Part shown: positions 1-7,357 of the stretch, one piece after another
Position numbering within the stretch: position 1 is the first letter of the stretch
Layout: each line of letters starts with the position of its first letter
Assembly (NCBI RefSeq): GCF_003514505.1
Contig: NZ_DOPX01000026.1
Coordinates: 124,001 to 188,000 of the forward strand
Reading direction: 5' to 3'
Source: Proteiniclasticum sp.
GTDB lineage: Bacteria > Bacillota > Clostridia > Clostridiales > Clostridiaceae
DNA length: 64,000 bases
Program-made: the position numbers and the translations under genes
The notes under the pieces: generated by a model
What the model was told of the DNA's origin: nothing
The model's input: only the letters and a program-made list of their open reading frames with translations
Databases searched by the model: none

Positions 1-1
1 G

Positions 2-2350
2 AAAGAGAAACTTTACGTACTGGAGATGTTTTCCTACCCATCAGGAAGCAAGCTACATGCAGGGCATTGGTTCAACTATGGTCCTACAGATTCCTGGGCA
101 CGAATGAAAAAAATGCAAGGATACAATGTGTTCCAGCCTATGGGATTTGACGCTTTTGGTCTTCCAGCAGAAAATTTTGCCATCAAGACCGGAATCCATC
201 CTATGGATTCCACGCTGAAGAACATCGAAACCATGGAAAAACAGCTGAAGGAAATGGGCGCTATGTTCAACTGGGACCATGAGGTGGTTACCTGCGCTCC
301 AGACTACTACAAATGGACCCAATGGCTGTTCACAGAGCTCTATAAAAATGGTCTGGCCTACAGAAAGAAAGCACCCGTAAACTGGTGTCCCAGCTGCAAC
401 ACGGTCCTAGCCAATGAACAGGTGGTGGATGGTGCTTGTGAGAGATGTCAGACATTGGTGATAAAGAAAGATCTGACCCAGTGGTTCTTCAAAATCACAA
501 AATATGCGGATGAACTTCTCGAAGATCTGGACAAGCTGGACTGGCCTGAAAAAACAAAATCCATGCAGAAGCACTGGATCGGACGCTCCTATGGCTCCCA
601 GGTAAACTTTAAAGTTCAAGATAAGGATCTGGATTTTTCTGTCTTCACAACCCGTGTGGACACCCTCTTTGGTGTTTCCTATGTAGTCTTCGCACCTGAA
701 AATGACATGGTGAAAGAACTGACTACTCCTGAACATCAGGCTGAAGTGGAAGCATACATCGAGCAGGCTAAAATGCAAAATGAGATTGACAGACAGTCTC
801 TCTCGAGAGAAAAGACTGGTGTCTTCACCGGATCCTATGCCATCAATCCAGTGAACGGAAGAGTCATCCCCATCTGGGTAGGCGACTACGTGCTGAACAC
901 CTATGGTACAGGAATCGTCATGGCAGTACCTGCCCATGATGAGAGAGATTATGAGTTCGCAAAGAAGTATGAGCTTCCCATTGAACGTGTTATCGAAGGT
1001 GGAGATGCTCTTCCTTATACTGAAATAGGCCCCATGGTGAACTCCGGAGAGTTTGATGGTCTTCAGGGTGACGAAGCCAAAGAGCAGGTGACCAAATGGC
1101 TTCAGGACCGTGGTCAGGGCGAACTGAAGGTCAACTACAGATTGCGTGACTGGCTGGTATCAAGACAAAGATACTGGGGCGCTCCCATCCCTGTGGTTTA
1201 CTGTGACCACTGCGGTGAAGTGGTTGTAGAAGAAAAAGATCTGCCGGTGGAACTTCCATATGATGTGGAGTTTGCACCAGACGGAAAGAGCCCTCTAGCA
1301 AAAAGCGAGGCTTTCCTCCATACCACTTGTCCAAAATGCGGTGGACCTGCTACTCGGGAAGCGGACACACTGGATACCTTTGTCTGTTCCTCCTGGTACT
1401 ATCTGCGCTATGTGGACAACAAGAATGCTGATGCTCCCTTTAATAAGGAGAAAATCAACACCATGCTGCCTGTAGACAAATACGTTGGTGGCCCAGAGCA
1501 TGCAGTGATGCATCTGCTTTATGCCAGATTCATCACAAAAGCTCTGAGAGATATGGGCTACCTGTCCTTTGACGAACCCTTCAAATCTCTGACCCATCAG
1601 GGACTCATTCTTGGGCCAGACGGTCAGAAAATGAGCAAGTCCAAGGGAAATACCATCTCTCCAGATGAATACATCACCCAGTACGGCTCCGATGTATTCC
1701 GTATGTATCTGATGTTTGGATTCTCCTATGCAGAAGGAGGCGCCTGGTCCGATGAAGGCATCCGTTCTGTTTCCAGATTTGTGGACAGAGTGGAAAGAAA
1801 TTTCCACAACATCAAGGATATTCTCCACAGCTCCAGCAACACAGAGGATCTGAGAACTGAGGATAAAGACCTTCTTTACTGGAATGCCAACGCCATCAAG
1901 GGAGTGACTGAGGATTCTGAGAAGATGCAGTTCAACACTGCCATCGCCCGTATGATGGAACTGACCAATGCGCTGACCAAGTACATTCCGATGGAAAAAC
2001 ATAATCATGAAGTGCTAAAGAAAGTCACCTTAGACTTTATTAGAATTCTGGCGCCATTTGCTCCACACTTCTCTGAAGAAATCTGGGAAATGTTTGGAAA
2101 TGAAGGCTCTGTATTTGATGAGTCCTGGCCAGTTTTTGATGAGAAAGCTCTCGTAAAGGATGAGGTGGAAATCGCCATCCAGATCAACGGAAAGATCAAA
2201 GAACGTATCATGATTCCATCAGACGCCAACGATGAAGAAATCAAAGCATTGTCTTTGGCAACTGCTGCCATCCAGAAGGAAACCGATGGAAAGACCGTCG
2301 TTAAAGTCATTGTCATCAAGGGAAGACTGGTCAATATCGTTGTAAAATAG
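2..2350 (+). CDS. leuS: leucyl-tRNA synthetase, 5' end outside window
   Basis: Class I aminoacyl-tRNA synthetase that charges tRNA(Leu) and edits mischarged products. The frame is open to the left edge: codons before the Met at 26 read KEKLYVLE, continuing into MFSYPSG, which matches the conserved YVLEMFPYPSG block, so Met26 is internal and only a few dozen residues are missing. Visible landmarks are the HIGH-type motif HAGHW, zinc-type cysteines CPSC and CERC (nt 388-460), editing-domain motifs TTRVDTLFG (about nt 648) and GTGIVMAVPAHDERD (about nt 907), the tRNA-interaction stretch YVGGPEHAVMHLLYARF, and KMSKS at nt 1628-1642. The C-terminal domain ends normally. A strong bidirectional terminator follows. 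Confidence 0.97.
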   Translation, partial: KEKLYVLEMFSYPSGSKLHAGHWFNYGPTDSWARMKKMQGYNVFQPMGFDAFGLPAENFAIKTGIHPMDSTLKNIETMEKQLKEMGAMFNWDHEVVTCAPDYYKWTQWLFTELYKNGLAYRKKAPVNWCPSCNTVLANEQVVDGACERCQTLVIKKDLTQWFFKITKYADELLEDLDKLDWPEKTKSMQKHWIGRSYGSQVNFKVQDKDLDFSVFTTRVDTLFGVSYVVFAPENDMVKELTTPEHQAEVEAYIEQAKMQNEIDRQSLSREKTGVFTGSYAINPVNGRVIPIWVGDYVLNTYGTGIVMAVPAHDERDYEFAKKYELPIERVIEGGDALPYTEIGPMVNSGEFDGLQGDEAKEQVTKWLQDRGQGELKVNYRLRDWLVSRQRYWGAPIPVVYCDHCGEVVVEEKDLPVELPYDVEFAPDGKSPLAKSEAFLHTTCPKCGGPATREADTLDTFVCSSWYYLRYVDNKNADAPFNKEKINTMLPVDKYVGGPEHAVMHLLYARFITKALRDMGYLSFDEPFKSLTHQGLILGPDGQKMSKSKGNTISPDEYITQYGSDVFRMYLMFGFSYAEGGAWSDEGIRSVSRFVDRVERNFHNIKDILHSSSNTEDLRTEDKDLLYWNANAIKGVTEDSEKMQFNTAIARMMELTNALTKYIPMEKHNHEVLKKVTLDFIRILAPFAPHFSEEIWEMFGNEGSVFDESWPVFDEKALVKDEVEIAIQINGKIKERIMIPSDANDEEIKALSLATAAIQKETDGKTVVKVIVIKGRLVNIVVK

Positions 2351-2375
2351 ACTGCGAAAGAAATATTACCCATGT

Positions 2376-2418
2376 AAAAACAGATGCTGCAGATTTTTTG
2401 TCTGCAGCATCTGTTTTT
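2376..2418. terminator. bidirectional terminator between leuS and the GGDEF/EAL gene
   Basis: A perfect long stem (arms 2376-2393 and 2401-2418, core ACAGATGCTGCAGA) has an A-run on one side and a T-run on the other. It can end leuS on the plus strand and the converging GGDEF/EAL gene on the minus strand. Confidence 0.9.
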
Positions 2419-4685
2419 TATATCACCTTTTCATTTGAATTCTCCATCAAAAACCGGATGGCATCTTCTTCCGCCAGAGGCTTGGAAATATAGTACCCTT
2501 GAAGCACATCACAGTGGTGTCTCTCCAGATACTCTTTCTGCTCCTGAAGCTCCACCCCTTCTGCGATGACTGTAAGTTTGATCTTATGGGCCATACTGAT
2601 CACATCTGCAGTAATGATCTCTTCTTCTGCAGATTCTGTGATTCTGTTGATAAAATAACGGTCTACTTTCACGGTATCAATGTTCAGGGATCGAAGCCTC
2701 GCAAAGGAGGAGAAACCTGTACCGAAATCATCCAAAGCCACAGAAATACCTAAACGTTTCACTTCTGCAAGCTTCTCGTTGATGAGTTCAAAATTGTCCA
2801 TCAGAATGGACTCTGTGATTTCAAACTCCAGATTCTTGCCTGAGACCCCTTTCTTCAGGAGCATCCTGTGAACGTCTTTGGTGAAGTCTTCTCTCAACAG
2901 CTGAATGAGAGAAATATTGATGGCAATGAGCTGATTATCATATCCTTCCTCTTTCAGCAGATTGACAAAATCACAAGCCTTTGCAAGAATAATTTTTCCC
3001 AGGTCATAAATCAGGAGATTTTTCTCTGCAAGATCAATAAACTCCATGGGCGAAACAGCTCCTATCCCTTCCACATGCAGTCTTGCTAATGCTTCAAATC
3101 CCATGGTTTCATGAAGTTTCACATTCCACAGCGGTTGAAAATGGAGGGTAAAAGATGTAGTATCGGTGCCTGTAATCACCTGGCGCAGTGTTTCTTCAAT
3201 GGCTTCTTTCCGGAGAATGTCATCCTGCATGGTATCACTGTATAGAATGATCTGGCGGTTATCGTAGTGTTTCAAATGTGATAAAGCTAAGGAAACATCC
3301 TTCAGCACTTTATCTGAAGAGATATGCATCCCAGTTAGCTCAAGCACTGCCACCTGTACATCCAGATACTCATCTTTCGAGCCTCCATCCACTGGTTGCC
3401 TGAACACGGCAAGAAGTTTATTCGCCAAGGAAAGGAGCTCATTTCTTGATTTGAAGTCCTCTACTACAATGACAAAACGGTCCGCATTGAACCGGAAGAA
3501 CATTTTCTCCTCCCGAAGCACAGTTTTCATTTTTTCAGAAATTTGCTGCAGGATCCGGTCCCCATATTTATAACCAAAGGTCATATTGAGTGTTTTGAAA
3601 TTAGAACAGTTTAACAGAAGGACTGCTCTTCTTCCTTTACTGGGTGTTACCACCAGTTCTTCCAGATATTCTTCCAAGTAGGTTCCATTAGGCAGTCCTG
3701 TAAGTTCATCATAATAAGCAATCCTAATGTTGGACTTGTCTTTCCTATATGCATAATAAAGTATTGCACCACCAACACACATCAGAATCAGAAATTCGAT
3801 AAACCCTTCCATAATAATGCTTCGAATCTCTTCATCCACAAGATCTCCAGGCCAAATGAGAAGGAGTGTGCCTAGATAGTCCTCTTTGCTGAAAACTGGA
3901 GCAGATACATGAATGATTTTCTCTCCTTCATAATCACTATGATTCAACACAAGCTTCCGTTCATCGATATATCTCCGTACCGTATCATCCTTTATTTCAT
4001 TACCTCTGGAATCTGACATACTGGAGGCAAGAACTTTGTACTCATTGCTGATAAAGAGTGCGTGATCCACATCCTGCTTCTCAACAATATCTTCAATGAG
4101 ATTCTGGAGTTCAAACTGCTGAGTAAACGCATTGAGATTTTCATCTAAAACGCCAATCTGAACAAAGGTGGTATCATCTTTACGTACATATCCGAACTTA
4201 TAGTACTCTCCACTGACTGAATCTGGTCTGGACTCTTCTATGAAAGACTCCAATCCGCTTTTCAAAAAACGATATACAGGATGGCCTTCATACGTTTGCC
4301 AGCCAACGTACTCCTCAATGTTGCTGGAGATAATCTGTCCATTCTCGTTATACAAATTGATCTGATCCACCTGAAGCTCTTGTGCCAGCTTCTGTAAAGA
4401 TTCTGTCGTACTGTCATTGTCATCAATAAGAAGTACTGCTCTGCTGGCTACAAGAATTTTATCCTCCAGAAGGTTCACCGCAATCCTGTAGGCATCCTGA
4501 TAATTGAGAAGTGCTGCCGTATAACTGTCCGCTATGTTCAGGGATGATTTCTCCATCATGTTATGTACGTCCTGCACACGTTCCTGAGCTGTATAATAAG
4601 TTAAGGTACCTACCCCGAGGGTAAGCACTAAAAACGGTATGATAAAAAAGCTGAGATCTTTTCTGGTCAGTTTGTCTTTTTTCAT
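2418..4685 (-). CDS. membrane-anchored GGDEF/EAL cyclic-di-GMP protein
   Basis: A 755-residue probable cyclic-di-GMP phosphodiesterase. It has a transmembrane helix near residues 13-32, an extracytoplasmic sensor-like region of about 255 residues, a second helix near 288-308, a GGDEF domain (about 320-475) and an EAL domain (about 495-750). The EAL half keeps FEALARL, DDFGTGFSSF, AEGVE and LQGYYISKPL, the residues expected for phosphodiesterase activity. The GGDEF signature is degenerate, reading NADRF, so diguanylate cyclase activity is unlikely; in related proteins such a domain can be a GTP-sensing regulator. It stands alone, converging on leuS. I could not identify a convincing promoter in the 286 bp upstream. 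Confidence 0.9.
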   Translation of the reverse strand: MKKDKLTRKDLSFFIIPFLVLTLGVGTLTYYTAQERVQDVHNMMEKSSLNIADSYTAALLNYQDAYRIAVNLLEDKILVASRAVLLIDDNDSTTESLQKLAQELQVDQINLYNENGQIISSNIEEYVGWQTYEGHPVYRFLKSGLESFIEESRPDSVSGEYYKFGYVRKDDTTFVQIGVLDENLNAFTQQFELQNLIEDIVEKQDVDHALFISNEYKVLASSMSDSRGNEIKDDTVRRYIDERKLVLNHSDYEGEKIIHVSAPVFSKEDYLGTLLLIWPGDLVDEEIRSIIMEGFIEFLILMCVGGAILYYAYRKDKSNIRIAYYDELTGLPNGTYLEEYLEELVVTPSKGRRAVLLLNCSNFKTLNMTFGYKYGDRILQQISEKMKTVLREEKMFFRFNADRFVIVVEDFKSRNELLSLANKLLAVFRQPVDGGSKDEYLDVQVAVLELTGMHISSDKVLKDVSLALSHLKHYDNRQIILYSDTMQDDILRKEAIEETLRQVITGTDTTSFTLHFQPLWNVKLHETMGFEALARLHVEGIGAVSPMEFIDLAEKNLLIYDLGKIILAKACDFVNLLKEEGYDNQLIAINISLIQLLREDFTKDVHRMLLKKGVSGKNLEFEITESILMDNFELINEKLAEVKRLGISVALDDFGTGFSSFARLRSLNIDTVKVDRYFINRITESAEEEIITADVISMAHKIKLTVIAEGVELQEQKEYLERHHCDVLQGYYISKPLAEEDAIRFLMENSNEKVI

Positions 4686-4908
4686 TTTTTTCTCACAATA
4701 CCTTTTATTTTATTCAGTCGGTCATATCAGTCCATCGATGTATTGCAGTTCTTAGTGTTGATCTCATGGAAAAAAATCTAAAAAAGCCTCATAAATACCT
4801 GACTGCTTTCCACAAGTCACTACTTCAATGTACCATGTTCAGTTATATATCGTCAATATAGATAAATCTCACTTCAGGAGTTTTACATGATTCTTGTAGT
4901 GATGATCC

Positions 4909-4962
4909 CATGAAAAAAACAGGATCTGACTCCTGTCGAAATCGGATCCTGTTTCTTTCATG
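4909..4962 (-). terminator. terminator of the DJ-1/PfpI gene
   Basis: Stem AAACAGGATC (4917-4926) pairs with GATCCTGTTT (4945-4954) and is flanked by A/T-rich tails that extend the pairing. It lies directly after the stop codon of the minus-strand gene at 4972. Confidence 0.8.
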
Positions 4963-4971
4963 TTATCTAGA

Positions 4972-5493
4972 CTATTTTCCTTCTTTATACTTCTTCACTT
5001 CATCGATGAATGCCGTGGTGTACACATGAAGATCCTTGGGGGATCTGGATGAAATGATATTTTCTGATACTACCACTTCCTTATCCACCCAAGTCATTCC
5101 TGCACCCTCCAGATCTGCTTTGATTTTCTTGGTGCTTGTTCCTGTTTTTCCTCTAAGAATGTCTGCCGTCACAGGAACCCAGCCTGCATGACAGATCATG
5201 CCTATGGGTTTCCCCTGTTCATTGAACTCTTTTGTAAGCCTGATGCAGTCTTCCTCAACTCTCAAAATATCAGGAGCGTACCCGCCTGGAATGAGAAGAC
5301 CATCATAGTCTTCTGATTTCACTTCATCATACGTTTTATTGGCTTCTGCTTTTAAACCATATTTCCCGGTGTAAATTTTCTTCTTGTCAAGGGCTACCAC
5401 ATCCACTTCCCATCCTTCTTCTTTGAGACGGATTAAAGGATACCACAGTTCCAGATCTTCAAAGATATCAGCAACAAACGATAAAATTCTCAT
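4972..5493 (-). CDS. DJ-1/PfpI family protein
   Basis: A 173-residue cytosolic protein of the DJ-1/PfpI glutamine-amidotransferase-like superfamily, whose members include proteases, glyoxalases and protein deglycases. The nucleophile elbow is ICHAGWV with Cys101, and the upstream LLIPGGYAPD motif (about 67-75) is typical. A Glu early in the chain (FEDLELWYP) could be the partner of the cysteine. Length matches single-domain PfpI proteins. The start is supported by an AGGAGG site just upstream. The exact substrate cannot be told from sequence. It is monocistronic with its own terminator. Confidence 0.88.
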   Translation of the reverse strand: MRILSFVADIFEDLELWYPLIRLKEEGWEVDVVALDKKKIYTGKYGLKAEANKTYDEVKSEDYDGLLIPGGYAPDILRVEEDCIRLTKEFNEQGKPIGMICHAGWVPVTADILRGKTGTSTKKIKADLEGAGMTWVDKEVVVSENIISSRSPKDLHVYTTAFIDEVKKYKEGK

Positions 5494-5615
5494 GGTTTTT
5501 CCTCCTAGTACTTATCATTGTTTACATTGTACCGTAAATCTAAGCTTCCGCCGTACACTTTCAAAAGAATTAATGAAGTTTTTACACCTTTGTGTTCTGT
5601 TCTCTTCTGTTTACA

Positions 5616-6050
5616 TCAAAATTTCTGCTGTTGCGCTTTAAAGATAAACTCCATGACTCTCAGTTCATACCAGATTTCTTTACCATAGGAAGCCAAAAGC
5701 AGCGCCTTGCAGTTGTTCTCAAGGTATTCTGATAAGTGATTTGTTTCAGCACTCTTTCGTATGGTCAGGACCTGGATTTCATTTCTTCTTAAGAAAAATG
5801 AAATCCGAAGCAGGATCTCCTGGATCTCCTGGTCCAGCAGTTCCACCTCCCATAGAGTCACCGCCATTCTTTTTGCTGTACACTTGAGCTCAATTTTCCC
5901 ACCAGGCGTAAGAAATATCACGAAAAGAAAACCTTCTTTCTCTTTGACTTCCACCATGGTGGAGCCAACACAAATCGACAGTCTGTCCCGAATGGGCATA
6001 AACAGGACCTTCAGCAATGCATCCTTCTCATAGAATTTTTCATTTCCCAT
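5616..6050 (-). CDS. hypothetical protein next to a Fur-box-like site
   Basis: A 144-residue protein I do not recognise. It has no signal peptide or membrane helix. The N-terminal half is beta-rich (LSICVGSTMVEVKEKEGFLFVIFL), and a later stretch (LFEL-like LLDQEIQEILLRISFFLRRNE) is amphipathic helix. A good AAGGAGG site six bases before the ATG supports the start. It is transcribed away from the candidate small RNA, and the Fur-box-like palindrome centred at 6098 lies 48 bp upstream of its ATG, so iron control is possible but unproven. No terminator is obvious downstream. Confidence 0.6.
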   Translation of the reverse strand: MGNEKFYEKDALLKVLFMPIRDRLSICVGSTMVEVKEKEGFLFVIFLTPGGKIELKCTAKRMAVTLWEVELLDQEIQEILLRISFFLRRNEIQVLTIRKSAETNHLSEYLENNCKALLLASYGKEIWYELRVMEFIFKAQQQKF

Positions 6051-6087
6051 TGCAGTCCTCCTTATTCACAAAATGTTTTCAACAATT

Positions 6088-6108
6088 AATTGAGAATCAC
6101 TTTCAATT
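6088..6108. promoter_or_regulatory. Fur-box-like palindrome
   Basis: The 21-bp sequence AATTGAGAATCACTTTCAATT minus its last base count aside is an interrupted palindrome with 8 of 10 symmetric pairs. Its 15-bp core (6091-6105) matches 11 of 14 fixed positions of the Fur 7-1-7 consensus TGATAATnATTATCA and resembles known Fur operators of the form GAGAATCATTTTC. It overlaps the -35 element of the promoter at 6101-6129, the position expected for a repressor. Confidence 0.6.
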
Positions 6109-6129
6109 TTGTGCAATCTATGTTACTAT
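6101..6129 (+). promoter_or_regulatory. predicted promoter of the candidate small RNA
   Basis: TTTCAA (6101-6106), 17 bp, TACTAT (6124-6129). Each box matches 4 of 6 consensus positions. No plus-strand coding gene starts until 6542, and a terminator lies at 6226-6258. Confidence 0.5.
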
Positions 6130-6135
6130 AAGTAC

Positions 6136-6258
6136 ATAACACACACACAACATATTTCGAAATACGAAAGACCGTAATAGTATTTCATATTTCCCCCTTT
6201 TATACGAATATGTATACTGAATGAAAGCCTCTGAGTTTCCCCGACTCGGAGGTTTTTC
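6136..6258 (+). ncRNA. candidate structured small RNA, possibly Fur-controlled
   Basis: About 122 nt between a predicted promoter and an intrinsic terminator, with no open reading frame of note. Predicted fold: an outer stem CATATTTCG (6151-6159) with CGAATATG (6205-6212), an inner hairpin GAAATAC (6159-6165) with GTATTTC (6180-6186), an unpaired C-rich tract TTTCCCCCTTTT (6190-6201), and a terminator whose loop is TTTCCCCGA. C-rich loops facing Shine-Dalgarno sequences are a known design of Fur-regulated RNAs such as FsrA of Bacillus subtilis. I find no homology by eye; existence as a transcript is inferred from promoter, fold and terminator only. Confidence 0.5.
6226..6258 (+). terminator. 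intrinsic terminator of the candidate small RNA
   Basis: CCTCTGAG (6228-6235) pairs with CTCGGAGG (6245-6252), including one G-U pair, around a nine-base loop, followed by five T. No coding gene lies upstream on this strand, which is the main reason to suspect a small RNA here. Confidence 0.75.
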
Positions 6259-6262
6259 ATTG

Positions 6263-6309
6263 ATACTCCTTCTTCTTTCATTGTACCTGAAAAAAAGAAG
6301 AGGAGTACC
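6263..6309. repeat. inverted repeat downstream of the candidate small RNA
   Basis: TACTCCTTCTTCTTT pairs with AAAGAAGAGGAGTA with one bulge. There is no T-run after either arm, so it does not look like a terminator. The rest of 6310-6460 is A/T-rich and shows nothing else I can support. Confidence 0.4.
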
Positions 6310-6461
6310 TAGAAGAAAAAATTCTCCTGAGATCTTTCTAGCGAACCAGAAAAAAGAAATAATTCAGGACTTTTTAATGCTTTTTTGTTAGAATAAGTTC
6401 ATGTTCTGAAGAATCCTTATTCATCAGTGCTTTCTCTGGATTTGCTTCAGACCAAATTGAT

Positions 6462-6490
6462 TTGAAGAATCTTTCAGATTGTTATATAAT
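6462..6490 (+). promoter_or_regulatory. sigma-A promoter of the HesB-like pair
   Basis: TTGAAG (6462-6467), 17 bp, TATAAT (6485-6490). Transcription would begin near 6497, about 45 nt before the TTG start at 6542. Confidence 0.75.
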
Positions 6491-6541
6491 GGAGTGGTAA
6501 ATCAGAGTAAATTTATAAGAATTAAAAGGGAGTTGTTTTAA

Positions 6542-6892
6542 TTGATTAACACAATGACAAATATGATAGAGATTTCTGATGCTGGATATCAGGAATTCAA
6601 CGACTTACTGGAAGCCAATGATATCGAACCTAAGGTTGTAAGACTCGCACTGGCTGGTTTCGGCTGCAGCGGTCCAAGATTTGGACTCATGGTGGATGAA
6701 GCTTCTGACAGTGATGTGGTTGAAGTCATCAAAGACATCACATTCATCGTAGCTAAGGATCTTTATGAGGAGTATCAGGGATTCGTGATTCTTTCTGATG
6801 AAGAGAACTATGGTGGCGGAATGTCACTAAGACCAAAGAAAATTGATGAAAACATCGGCTGCTCCACCTGCGCAACAGGTTGTGCTGTATAA
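6542..6892 (+). CDS. IscA/HesB-like iron-sulfur protein, first of a tandem pair
   Basis: A 116-residue protein of the Fe-S biosynthesis (HesB/IscA-like) domain family. The central motif GFGCSGPRFGLMVDE has a Cys at the place where some clostridial HesB-like proteins carry selenocysteine, and the tail CSTCATGC supplies three more cysteines, so metal or Fe-S binding is likely. The start is TTG at 6542: GGGAG (6528-6532) sits nine bases upstream, whereas the in-frame ATG at 6554 is too far away. It is followed by a paralogue with a 26-bp gap. Whether these act as scaffold, carrier or storage protein is not shown by the sequence. Confidence 0.85.
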   Translation: MINTMTNMIEISDAGYQEFNDLLEANDIEPKVVRLALAGFGCSGPRFGLMVDEASDSDVVEVIKDITFIVAKDLYEEYQGFVILSDEENYGGGMSLRPKKIDENIGCSTCATGCAV

Positions 6893-6918
6893 TTAAATCA
6901 AAAAGGGGAGATTTTAGA

Positions 6919-7260
6919 ATGGAAACTCTAAAAAAGGAACTTCTTGTGATGAGCGATGCTGCTTATGAGGAGTTTGTCCAGTTCCTGAGAAGCAATCAGG
7001 TGGAAAAAAACAATATCCGTATCACCTTGGCAGGCTATGCCTGCAGTGGTCCTAGATTTGGACTCATGGTGGATGATAAGAAAGATGGAGATATGGAGAC
7101 TGTCATTAAGGATCTGACCTTCTATATCGAGTCCAATCTCTATGACGAATTTGAAGGTTTCCAGATTCTCTCCACAGATGAAAACCTGGGACAGGGTATG
7201 GTCCTAAGACCCAATAAGGTCGTTGAATCTGACTGTGGAACCTGCAGCAGCTGCGGCTAA
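6919..7260 (+). CDS. IscA/HesB-like iron-sulfur protein, second of a tandem pair
   Basis: A 113-residue paralogue of the preceding gene, sharing the block CSGPRFGLMVDD, a similar beta-rich core and a Cys-rich tail (CGTCSSCG). The start is ATG 6919, seven or eight bases after GGGGAG; an upstream in-frame TTG at 6880 lies inside the previous gene and has no site of its own. The leader AAAAGGGG (6901-6908) is exactly complementary to CCCCTTTT in the candidate small RNA 700 bp upstream. The two genes form one transcript ending at 7324. Confidence 0.86.
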   Translation: METLKKELLVMSDAAYEEFVQFLRSNQVEKNNIRITLAGYACSGPRFGLMVDDKKDGDMETVIKDLTFYIESNLYDEFEGFQILSTDENLGQGMVLRPNKVVESDCGTCSSCG

Positions 7261-7280
7261 AATCTATTTGATATGTACTG

Positions 7281-7324
7281 AAGAGCCCCATGAAGGATGA
7301 TGTCCATCATGGGGCTCTTTTTCA
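7281..7324 (+). terminator. terminator of the HesB-like operon
   Basis: AAGAGCCCCATGA (7281-7293) pairs perfectly with TCATGGGGCTCTT (7307-7319), followed by a T-run. The A-rich left flank may let it serve the converging minus-strand operon too. Confidence 0.9.
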
Positions 7325-7357
7325 TTGCTTAATTTTCATATATTTTATTCTTCTGCT

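Noticed and set aside
1295..2008. 237-codon open frame antisense to leuS
   Set aside because: Shadow of leuS; no domain-like pattern and no ribosome binding site.
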